A DNA stretch of 64,000 nucleotides from Takifugu bimaculatus (taxonomy: Eukaryota; Chordata; Actinopteri; Tetraodontiformes; Tetraodontidae): positions 8,764,969-8,828,968 of the forward strand of contig CP034976.1 in NCBI GenBank assembly GCA_004026145.2, written 5' to 3'. Below, in pieces: positions 37,060 through 49,700 of this stretch. Below the pieces are notes generated by a model. That model saw only the letters and a list, made by a program, of their open reading frames with translations, was not told the origin of the DNA and made no database searches. Within the stretch, counting starts at the first letter, position 1. Each line of letters opens with the position of its first letter. The translations under genes were made by a program, and so were the position numbers.

Positions 37060-40000
37060 TTATTTCTTTGAATTCTTCTCCAGGATCCAGTCAATGACCT
37101 ACAACAGCAGGAGACACCCTTCAGTCTGGGCATGAGCAAGACAAAACCACCAGCGGGACGGCCGATACCTGTTTGACGTTGCTGCCAGCCGCCTTCTTCA
37201 TTTCCTCGTGGAGACCGCGAGACGTCTTTAAATCCTGATCAAGAAAAACCCCAGGACTTTAACTTCTGCCTGCTCTACTGTTACACTCCACGTTTGCTGC
37301 CAGCTCGTTTATTTAGAAAGAGCACTGGATTCTACTTTTCACAGCCGTTCTGATATAGTTAATTTGTAACAAAATACAGCATATGGCGAGGGATTGGAGC
37401 CCTGGTCGGACAGAAGCTCAACAATAAGGAAGAGGCGACGGGACTTGCCTTCAGGTAAAATTTGGAGATATCAAACAGCCTTTTGCTGCAGGACTCAAAG
37501 CACTCGTGCTCGACACCGATCCCATGATGCTTGAGCGTTTTGGCAACCACCTCCAGCAGCATCTGAGGACACAGAAGACACACTTTTCAAATCTACACTG
37601 GGGAATGTTAAAATGTTGATGTTCGGCTGTCCAAACCGCTCGATGCCAACCCACCTCCGAGAAATGTTGCTTTTTTATGTATTATTTCTGTATTTGTGTC
37701 AAAATGCCTTGATGTCGGGGACGTCCTTGCACAAACCTGCGTGTTGTTGTATGAGGGCAGGGAGACATCCTGGGCTGCAAAGTTCTGCCTTTAATCATGA
37801 CGCCGCGACTGCTCTGAGGAAACTAAGAATCCGCGTTGAGAATCATCTGTGCCGCTGTGTCTCACGAGGAGCAGAGCAGCAGCTTTACCTCTCTGGCCAA
37901 AATAACCCACTATCAGTATTTCTGTATAGGAGCAACTGTTCGCTCCTGTACTCGCGTCCGTATGATGAGCCTGTTTGCATAGCAATCAGATCAGAACAAC
38001 TCAAGGTCAGAAAGCAGATTGCCGGCTGTGTGTGGGACGAGAGAGAGTGTGTGTGCTTGGAAAAACATGCAAAATTACAGCGAAACCTCTACACACTACG
38101 TATACTGTGTGTGTGTGTGTGAGTGTGCGTGTGTGTGTGTGTGTGAGAGAGATGACATTAGCTGCTAAGATGTACTTCTGAAAGAGCGTCATGATGTCGC
38201 CCATACTTTCAGTGACCCTATGCAAAACGCGAGTCATTTATCTTTGCAGAGGATGATGCACGACTCCGCCGCAGCCGTTCGATTGGTGATGAAAGTGAGA
38301 CAATAAACAATAATTCTCATAGATTTTCTCACAACACCCCCCCTCCCCCCCCATCTATGGCTGAATATGACCTTTTAGAATTGCCACTTATGTCCAATGC
38401 CTCCTATAGTTCTGGTGTCATTCTTTGGATAAAAGAAACCTAAAAATTCACAGTTGAAAAGTGAGCCAATAAAATGAGCATTGCTACAATGCAAGCAGAT
38501 TTCTCAATACCCTATTTTTTGTTTTAAATGTAAAAATTTTTATAGCTTAAAGCCTCTTGTAATAGGCCATATTTCTGAGCTAAATGGGGATCTTAGGGAT
38601 GATATAGATGAAGAAAAGAAAAGCAATGGAATATTACACAACTGCAAAAACATACATTTCAAAATATAAAAAAGCCTTTATGCCAAGAGGAAAATTTAAG
38701 AAACTTCCATCTAAACACACTAAAATAGCACAAATTACTGAAGGTCGGTGAATCCATTTTCTGCCATTGAGCTTGCTGACTTCCTCAATAACTTAAACTT
38801 GTTTATGAAACATGATGTCAATTCAAGCCAAAAATGGATCAAGGCAGGTTTCCAAAGTATGCGTCTATGTCTACATCCAAAGATGGTTCAGAAAAAGAGA
38901 AATCTTTTGAGCTTAAAAACATGGGAGCACTCACTCGGTTATGTTTTTGCGAGCGTGACTCTTTGGCTGTTTTTTCCTCAGCTTCTCCATTAAGAGTCGT
39001 CTGTTGTTGAGGTTTGTGTTTGCCTGAAGAAGGAAGAGTCGCTCCACCTGTGTGGAAACAGAGCTATAAGGCATCGACGTCGTCACAGTAACAGTATTGC
39101 ACACATGATTTTAACAGTAATGACAGAAGCAGGAAAATGAGACTGGCAGTAAAGCAGGACTCAAAGTGTTTACGCTCAAACGCATCACTCAAAATGGATT
39201 CATGTGTGGAAGCCTTTTAAAAAAGCACTCGGACATTTTCTTCATGACTGAAGCAGAACTGCAAAACATACACTTGTTATAATGTGTGAAATAATAAAGA
39301 AATAATTAAATCCTTAGCTGAATTTGAAGATACCCTGAGGTGCTGCTGTTGGCGGCTTTCTAAAGCGCGCTTTATCAGTGTGATGCCACACTTGACACTG
39401 ATTGCGAAAGGTTATCAAAAAAAGCCCTCGTTAGTTATGTCAACCCAATCTACATGGCCTTGGTCCTAATGGCCCCATCTACGGATTAGTTTTTAAAAGA
39501 GTAATATAAAAATCATTTTTACATAATTGGCTGAATAAAGCTTTTTTATCTGATTGATTCTCCCCAGCTACACAATGCAAATTATGTTTAAAAAGTACAC
39601 CTCATTATTACAGAATTCACAATGGCTGCTTCTCCTTATCAAGATAATGTGTTTTGGAGCCGCTCTGCAGCGGCAGCATGTTTTGCTTACAGCCCCGACG
39701 CTTCAAAGGAAACTACAATCAGTGACTTTTTCTTAAAAGAAAAAGGTCTTTTCACTATCTTGTTGTCAGAGTATATCAACGCAGAACACACTGCATTCAC
39801 AGAACAATAAAATGACATTACTTCGATGACACTACTTCTCGTTATGATGAGAATGAGTGTAAAGACCAAATGATGGCTTTTTGTGGAGCAATGACACTAA
39901 ATCTGACTGGCTCAGTTCATATTGGTCTTTAAATACCTTTTTCTTTTTTAGATTTTTCTTGCAGGGTGAATGTGGCCAAAGTGTCAATATGCAAGTCACC

Positions 40001-43000
40001 CAATTCTTGATGCTGACTAGAGGACATAACCCAGTAAAGACTCTTTAGAGGTCACTAGTTTTGACACATTTGGGCCTGTTTGTCGTACCTGAGGCCGTCT
40101 GTCTCGTAGAAGAAGATGAGGAAAGACCAGTAGAGGAGGAGAAGGAGGAGGAGGTGGAGGACTTGGATCTGCCAGGTTGCCGCCGTAAAGACCTGACGGC
40201 AGGATGTGTCCCACTGCTGCCACTGCTCTGAGAACACAGAGAGTCGCTGCTCTCCGACTTCACTAGCCTGGAGCATTCGAAAAAAGACATGATCAACAAC
40301 GGGAACTGGTAGGATGTCGTCGAGCACAACTACAAATCCACAGTCGCTATTTGAAACCTTGAGATTAGCGGTTGGTGTGTTGTTGTTTTGACGATGGTTG
40401 GCGTCTGTTGTTGGTTGCTTTTGTTGACTGTTGCTTGTGCTTGATTTGTGTCTGTTAGTAAAGTGATTATTGCTAGTTGATCCTTATTGAATAGTTGTTG
40501 CTCATGATTATTGTTGGTTGCGTCAGGTGATGCTTGTCAGCGCTGGTGAATGTTGGTTGATTTGTTGTCATTGTTGTCCGCTAGTGTTGATGTTTGTTGT
40601 GGGTTGATAGATTAGTAATTGTGGTTGGGTTTTGAAAAGTTGGTGGTTGCTGCTTTGTTACTGTTCATTCTTATTTTTTTGTTGTTAGAGGCTGCAGATT
40701 GCTATTGATTGTCGTTATTGTGGCACGAATCCAAATCTGTGAGCATTTGGTAAATCCTTCTAAATCTATATTTAATAAAGCTTAATATAATTTCTCACTC
40801 TCTGCAGCCATGGAACATTATTGCTGTGGCATGATAAAGATGTAAATGCAGCTGCAAACAATCTGATAACTTTCATTAAAAGCAGATAAACACTCATCCT
40901 GCTGAGGACTGATAAACAAAAACACACTAAACCTCTTCTGTGGACACCCTGAAATTATGTCCATGTCCCAAGACCTGCGCTTGAGTCGGGCTACATCAGC
41001 GTTCTCCAAAGTCTCTCCATCTGGCACACTTCCTGGTTCTGACATCACAGCAGGGGACGGAGCAGGGCTGAGGGCGAAAGGAAGAGCCGAGGGCTCCTTA
41101 GAGCACGTGGTTTGGGTCTCATAACGAATCAGACGGGACTGGAGTTTTACAAAGGCTTGATCCTGGACCAGGGACCGCTTTTCGTCTAGACAGAACCTGG
41201 GTCAAAATATAACACAAATACAAATATTAAAACTGCAGGGGCATTCAATGACGAATCCAAACTTGGAGCCTTTATTTGCGATGTACCGCAACTGAATTAG
41301 TTCTGTATAATTTGGATAGTGCTATTATGGAAACTCACTCTAAGCCATGATAATGTAAGGCTGAGGCTTTAGTGAAGGGCATCAGGCTGACTCTACCAGG
41401 AGACAGGTCTGGTGACAGCTGAAAGGAATTATCACTGGGTAAAGAGAGAGATGAACAGATGTGGTTTGGGGGTGAGAAAAGTGTGAATTTAAAGTGTTAG
41501 GAGTCTTAATTAAACAAATAATAGGATTAAACAAATTAGCCTGAAAGAATGATAACACCTGCTTGATGACTGCTCTGGTTCAAAATAACAGTTGGATCAA
41601 CCCAAATAATTTTAGTAGAAAGGTTGTGAGCTAATGAAAGCTAATGAGCGTAATCAAATCCTCATTATGACCCCCATTAGCGCTCGTTTGTACGCAGACT
41701 ACAGCAACACACATTGCAGTTTTCTGAATTATGTACATATAATTTAGTCAGGAAAGGCAGAAAAATCACTAAACCTACCCTCGATTGAGAAGTAGTGGTT
41801 GTAACTCCCCCACAGGAAACCCGTCAGGGGTGAAGTGCTTTAATAATTCTGCAGCATCCAGTAAAGCAGGAGAGCCCTTCTGTCCATCTTTAGGACCCAG
41901 TAGATTATCACTGGACCCTGGACCCAACAGACCAAACCTATAACACAGAGGATGTGGATCAAATACCAGATTTAAATCACTTTTTTTGTGTGAAATCAAA
42001 TTCTATTTACCTCCTTTTCTGCCGTCTCTTCTGCAAGTTCTCTGCATTTTGGAGGACGCTCCTCTCAGGCCATTCACACTGAAGCTGGGACATATTATGT
42101 GAACCTAGAACGAAAAACTAAACTAATATAAAAGGCTTCAGGGGGCACGGCGCACAAAGCAGGTATTTTATTTTTTAACGAAAATGTACCGTGTCACTCT
42201 CTAAAGTGAATAAAAGTAAAGGGAACCCATGTGACTGGAGCTTTTTTTCCCTTCATCATTGTGAGGTGGTCATAGTGCCCCTCCACAAACATAAAGACAT
42301 TATACCAGGCCAGTGTGTGTTCTCGCCGCTCCTCCATTCATCACAATAAAGCCTGGAGACCTTAAAAACACCATTGTGGTATTTTTTAAGGCAAGTGCTA
42401 CTCTTATAATCATTTATTCTAGCCGCAGGGTATTTGATTTGATTCCCACACTTGATTCGGATATTATTCTGTTATGATCCACAGAATGTTTGCAAAGTAG
42501 ATAGTGATACATTGCTGTGAGACTATTCAAAAGAAAAGAATCAATTGTGAAGGTGATTTCCTTCAGGGCATGTGAAGATTGTGTTGTTCATTCCCTGACC
42601 ATAAACAGCTGAGAATGACCAAAAAACATTTGTAAAAATCTATCCCGAGTCAACCAACACAGGGTAAATATCCCTAAAGGAAATAAACAATATTAAAACA
42701 TACAGCTGATCTCCGAAAGGCCATAATCTTCATATAAACCGAGTTGCGCACACACTCTGACTATAATGACATTTATCAAACAGGTATTAGATGAGTTACC
42801 GTAAATGTAAGATTGGTATTCTGTGACTCAAATATGGTAAAAGCGAAAAACACATAAAGTGGTAAAAGACACATTTAATAGTGAAAAACAATGTATGAAA
42901 AATCAGACAGAAAAACTGGTTGCGATTATTTGTATGAAAGTATGTCAGCGGTGTCACTCAATTTTTTTTCTCTCATTCATTCGTCTATTTTTTTTTACCT

Positions 43001-43160
43001 GAGTCATTGGAAACTGTGTCGTTCTGCCTGGTAAGACAGGACGCAGCAGAAGGCAAAGAAGAGTCCATCATCTTCAGATATTGCTTCCTGGCGAGATTCA
43101 GAATGTCCTTTAGTTCACTGACCGGTACCGAGTTTGAGCCTGATGATTCTTCTTTTTGTC
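37060..43160 (-). CDS. mtbp: mtbp exons 15-24: C-terminal region
   Basis: Landmarks are LLDAAELLKHFTPDGFPVGE (exon 17), LSPDLSPGRV and ALHYHGLE (exon 18), RLIRYETQTTC and SEPGSVPDGE (exon 19), LVKSESSDSL followed by a Ser-rich stretch (exon 20), RSQKHNR (exon 21) and HECFESCSKRLFDISKFYLK (exon 22). The conserved C-terminal domain is the part tied to DNA binding and replication in the literature. The Ser-rich exon 20 is likely disordered and phosphorylated (inference). Confidence 0.93.
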
Positions 43161-46100
43161 CTGGACAAACAAAGTTCCACAGTTTATGTCACATTTTTCT
43201 TTTGCCTCACCATTACAGCTAAAAATCCTTAAGAAAACCCACCAAACATATTTAATGTAGTTCCTTACAATTCATAAAGAATTATCCTTTCCAGTCAGAA
43301 TAATTACTCTGAGTTTCATTAGTGCCTGTGGTCAGTCAGGACACCATCCTACCCTCTCCTCTGGCTCCATTGCCCTCCTGGTTCACTATCTGTGCCAGCC
43401 TAGCTGACAACACACGAGTCAGTAATATATTTATATTTAAACATTCTTTCTATTGCAGCCTGACCTGAGGGCTTGGCATGCCAATAAGTGAAAAGTCTAT
43501 TAAAATTAAAAATTTCAAACCGCTGCCTGGGACCAGGAGGTGTACCTAGAGGGGGGGTATCAGTGAATGGTGGAACAGATTTAGGGACTCTGCAGCTAAA
43601 CCAGTAGGTACAGAAGCTAAATGCTAAGCCGGAAAATCTCAGTTGTATTACAACAATGGGCTAAAGGTTCTCTTTGAAGAGCCAAATTTAAATAATATAT
43701 TACATGAATTGATAGTAGGTAATAAAACACAATGTTTATAGCCAGCATATCCTGATATTGTGTTATATATTGTGAGGCACTTCTAATGTGCCATTGTCTC
43801 GTTAAAGGAGTGTACTTACTGAGGTATTCTTTGAGTACCAGTGCCTGTAGCTGGTTCACCTTCCTCTCTCTTTTCAGGAGCATGTCTCCTTGGAGACAAG
43901 GCAGAGTGCGGAGGATGTTGCCTACAGCTCCCCCTGGTCAAACAGGAGCAAGGAACAAAAATGAGCATCATTAACTCATTTGAAAGTGGGATCGGGGTCA
44001 AGAGTAGGTTCCAAAGGTACTCGACCTCATCCATACAGAAACTTACTGCAGTCAGAGAGGTAACAGCAGATTTGTCTACTTCAGTGATTCTGACCCACTA
44101 CATATTACAAACGCACTGCTGGATACTATAAGCAACTTAACTATGTGGATTTTAATTTTTCTAATCTTTGACAATTTGACTCTTATTAGATACTTTTCTA
44201 CATTCTGGTTTTAGGGCAATTATTATCTTCGATTGGTCATTTTTCTTCATTTGAGTCAATTATTATTGTTCCCCCTCCATATAAGAATGTATGATGTTAT
44301 TAAGAGAAACCCTAAAACAAAAATAGAAATTTTACACTAGTAAACAGAAACTTTACACTAGTAAATAGAAACTTTACCTAGTGTAAAGTTTTTTAAGGAT
44401 GATTTTGATCATATTCAAAAATGTTTTAAATGGGCACTTTGGCTTTTATAAGAGATTAAAGCATGCTTTACAGTGTTGCATTGCATTTTAAAATACTTCA
44501 AATCTTGGAGGACAGATGAAATGTTCACGCGGGCAAACACTCTTTCATAACAACTCTGGGTTACATAAAGATAAAGAAGACAACATGACATTTACCAGGA
44601 TCAGAGGCTTTAAGTTGAGACATAAAAAATGTCAACGTCAACCAAGGTGATCCACTTATCATTCTCATCACATTCAACTGAAAAGAATTAGTGACTCTGT
44701 CATTTATGCCAATTAATGTGACCGAAGTAAAAATCATAGTTCTTCTGAACGCCAAAATCAAGTTTTCAGGTTAGAACAAGAATCCATGAAAAAAGAAAGA
44801 CAGAAACTCGCAAGCAAAATGTCATGTTTTTGTCGTGCGGTAAAAATGTGCAACTCCTGTCGATTCCAGGGAACGGAACCTTTTGTTCCAGACAAACTGA
44901 GGAGCTGCTACAACAGAAGGAAAATAAATGAAGACAATTCTTGAGTCACTTTTTATGGACCCAAAACCAATTATTGCTGGATGTTCTCAAAAATAAAAAA
45001 AGGTTGATAAATGAGTGCTCCTCAAAGTTTTTAGAGTGCGACAGATTCTCCGTCTCTCCAGTAAATGCAAAACTTGTTGTGCTGGCTTAAAAGTCATCGT
45101 GAAGTCACCACAGCAACATTTTCTTTTAATTGCATTAAAAAATGAATTAAACACTGTACCAGATGAAGATGTCCTTCTCAGCAACCCAGAGACAATTTCC
45201 ATAGCAGCAGCACCATTGACTTGACTGTCTGAGTTCAAAAACCTGACCCTACAGGTTACACGCCCAGCATCTTCCCATCCCTGGACCAACAGGAAGTAGT
45301 GAGCACTTTCACCTTTGACCTCAACATCAGGCACTAGATGGGGCAGGGGAAAAAAAGTCATTTTTTAAATGCTGTTATTATCAAAACGGAATGTTTTCCA
45401 TTGAATTTTACAAGATATTATTAGATCTACACATTATGCTGCTTAAGAACACCTTATATCCCCTGCATAGTCTTTCATTTTATCAAAATACCTCAAGTAC
45501 GTGTAAACATTTACAACCACTTTGTGTTGCCAATATATATCCAGTGCCACTTCTGCATGTACTTCCCAGGAGCTTCATTAGGCAGGAGGTAGAACTATTT
45601 AGAATTTTAAAAATACCAGCTAGGGACTTTGGTCTTCTGGCAATAGTCTCCCTCCAGCGCTGAGAGCTGAGTTGGCTGGCTGCTGGCTGGGCAACATGGG
45701 TGACTGTACAAGAGAGGCTGAATAATGCTCCAACCTGGATGTTTAACAGTACACAGTACATATTGAGAGGCATAGTTATATGACAGTTTCAGTGAATCAC
45801 ACATGGAACATATCTATCAATAGTGTTTTAAAGAGACTTCGGAGATAAAGTGAAATGTAATAATAATGTAATGATCTATGAAAGATTTGCTTGGGCTTGG
45901 GGAAGGGTTACCTTTCCACGCAGCGACGTTAGCTGGTCCAGCAGAAGTTTTGCTTTAACCGACTTCCCAGAAAGGCCTCTTTTTTTCAGTGGTCAAGGAA
46001 CAACATAACCATAAGTGACCCCCCCCATACCCACGCTAAGCCACACTTCAGAGGATACAGGTCGCATTCGGTCCTGGACACCAGAAAGCTGGGTAAATCT

Positions 46101-46669
46101 GTTAAGTTTATCAGCTGAATCAAATCTAAAGCTGGTGTGTAGTAATGGAAAACCTGCAGCGAACAAGAGGGGGAAAACAGCAGAGAGTCGCAATCAACCC
46201 ATAAAGGATACAACCAAAGAGCTGAGGACAAAGAAGGAAAAATGTAGGAAAAGTCACAGTGACCTACTGGCTGCCTGATGGAGAGGAACCACTGCCCCAT
46301 GCTTGAGAAACCTGTTACATTACAAAGCCTAAAATCGGAGCTTCCTTCATTCTAAACCTATATTTTGAGGTAATTGCAAAAAAAATCTTTTTCTGTGTAT
46401 TAATTAGAATTAACTTAGAATTAATTCTGCAGTTGCTTGATTTCTAACATGCAAGAAATTGTTATACATCACTGTTTTGCTCCCATCCCCTGAAGCTGTG
46501 CAATTGTATTTATGTATAACTGTATAAACCTCATCAGTATTTCTCTACAGACCAACTGAGAAGGCTAAATAGTTTTTATTTGAGCAGCAGACAGTGTGTG
46601 TATTGTGCAGCAGAGTTATTTAACAGCCAGTTTTCCCAGCAGTGGAGAGATGTGATGGTTTTGTGTGTG

Positions 46670-46716
<47 letters not shown>

Positions 46717-49700
46717 ATGCGTGTGCCAAAACCATCAACACCATCTGCTTCTTGTACAGAGGACTAAGGAAGTCACGTGTCTGCATTAAAACACTTACAT
46801 ACACATGCAATGAGTACCATGAGTGTGTGCACACACACAGATAACACGTTAGGTACACGTTATTTGTGTTAAGTGTAATATTGCCAAAAAGTGAATGACT
46901 AAAGTAAACACTACACATATTACATAACACTGACATCAGTATCATTTAGCCTAGATTGGATTATTTAATTGAAAATGTAATCTGTTTAATAGAGATCTTT
47001 TAAAGTTTGGGTTTTTTTTAGATGAGGCTGGTAATGGTAATAAAGGTGCACTATTACAGACCTGAAAATTGCTTCATGGCATCCTGGAAAAAGTTCTCGT
47101 TTTGCTATAGTAAAAATATATCTTAATTTAAAATTATTTTAAAAAAACGCTACACGGCAAAATGATATCAACGATAAGTAAAGACCTACTTTCACAGAGT
47201 CCACTGTCTCAATGGACAACATTGGTTTTGAATAGACAAAACTACCAATATCAACATACATAAAGGTAAAACTCAGACTAGAGTAAATATTTAATGTTCC
47301 CGTCACAGCAATGCAAGGTCCACGAATATATGGATAACAAGAATCAAAAGCAGTACATTAGAATAATGTATGCGCATTTAACTGCCATTTATGTTGACCA
47401 TAACCTGCAACAACAATATTTAGCTAGTTTAGCTTGTGACCCTACAAATAGTTCCCATTAAATGATTTAATATTTTGTCACACACCTTGCAAAATAAAAT
47501 ATTCTGATTTAGTTACACAGCAGGCCACTGCACTCTCCTACATAACATTAGCACTCCTTAATCAAACACAAATCCTGTGTTTAAATCCTGTTTCCAGGCA
47601 ACAGCATAATTATACATACAAAAGACTTGAAAGTTAAAGGCGTCAGATTGGTCTATAAGACCTTCTATAGCAGGTTCTTTATGTGGTCAAAGAACAGAAT
47701 GGAAACGACCTTTTGGCCTTATCTCATTCTAGCTGCCAGAAATCATTAAGAAATGACACCCTCTGCACTCCATTTAACTCTTTAGCTCGAAGGTAACGTG
47801 TGAGGAGTTAAAAGAACACTTCTGCCCCCGATGAAAATTCAGTCATTATCTTCACAGTTTGCTGTCAATCACAGCTTTGCCTTAAAGGTCATATGAAAAT
47901 CTCTAAACCAGGTTTTAGACTGACATAAAGTCAGACACACACATCTGACTCAAGAACAAGCTCTGCATCACTCTGGAGGAAAACTGCTTATTTTTGTGGG
48001 ACAATGGCAGGCATGTTGGAGAACAAACCTTTTACAGAGAGAAGACAGAAAATAATGAGGGGAACTGCTTCTGAATCCACAAAGCAGCTGTCTGGCTATA
48101 AAAATCCATAAATCTGACGACCCGGGGTGTTAAAAAATGTTAAATGAGATGCTTCCATGACAAAGACTGTTTCCAGACCTCTGAAATGCAGCCCACTTAT
48201 CACTGCAGTGGATCAGTTCATTCTCTCTGTGGGCTGTTAGCTCTTTAACAAGCACCTGCACATAAATCACAAGCTTTATTCTGTATCTGCACACCGAGTC
48301 ACAATGAGAGGCATGGGAGGTACATTTATACAAGAAGAGTGCTTTCAGATTATTCGTTTGTTTTTTATTTGAATGTAATGTTCCCTTAAAGTGTTTATAG
48401 TCATTAAAGTGATGACATACAGGGGCTGTGAAGTCTCCAAGTCTCTAATAAAACCTTTCAGGTACTTTGGATTTCAGAATGATATTTAATGTTACTTAAC
48501 AGCCCTGCTGGTTAAAACTATTGATGCTGTGACAGACTGTACACTCCTAAAAACATGTGATGTCCAGCTTTATGGACGTGGTATCCCTTTGAAAATGATC
48601 ACTCCTTTGCATGTGAAGGCTTTAATACCTAAATAATAAACTAAAATGTGTGGTAGTTAAGAGCTCAGCACTTACCTCAGACTGAAGTTTGTGGTCAGTT
48701 GTGGTGTAAGCAGATTGTGAGAGAAGACTGGAACCCCAAGACCGCAGAGAAAATCCATCAAAACGGAGCTCTGATGCATACTGAGGAAAACACACACACA
48801 CACACACACAAAAAGGTCATGAGATCGTGGGTGAATTGCTGCGTTTACACTGCTCACATTCCTGTTATTTTACATTATCAAGCAGCAACCTAGATTTTTC
48901 TCCAATGCAGCTTACAGGAGGATATACTGTATTATCTGATGTGTATTCATTATTATGCTATGGACAACGTGGCAGTAAAAAAAACCATGGCAGTTCCTCT
49001 CTGAAGTATTCCTGTAGGAATACCTCCGTGAATGAAGATTGTTACTGCGAGAACCTTCACACTTCTGAAGGCTCGTTTTAGAAAAAGGTCACTTTGTTTA
49101 AGATAAATCTGCATGTCTATTCTAATGCACTAAAAAGGATCCAAGTGATGACTGGAGAAAACTTATGTCAAGAAATTGTGGGGCTAGTTCAACCAAGGTT
49201 TTACAGAGTAAATGAATGAGTCTGTGGAAAATAACTAATGTTTAACACAGTCTGCACTATCAGGCTATAAATCTCCCGTTTTAACAAAGGATTGGAGGTC
49301 CAGCTTAACGTAAATGGAACAGAAAATCCCTAAACCATGAATGATTTTCGAATCTGGATAAAATGTAGCACTGTTTTCTTTTTGATGCTGGCAAATGGGC
49401 CTGAATGATGAGTTAATGAAGCTAAATTAGTTTTTAAAGAACAACATTAATGTATTAGAAAGCAGCAAGACTTTTGCTACAAATGACAAAAGTAACCTCA
49501 TTAAGAGCTTCATTAAAATTAACAAGAATTGAATTGGTCAGTGTGGAATAAAATCAAATCAAACAAACTTCCAAACAAGCTCCTCTTAAAGCACGCGGCC
49601 TTGATTAACAAGCAGAGCGGCTCATGAGCTTTCGACCTGCAAATTCACAACATGTTATTTGAACAAGCTTTTAGTGATACAAAATAAAACAGGAATGTTT

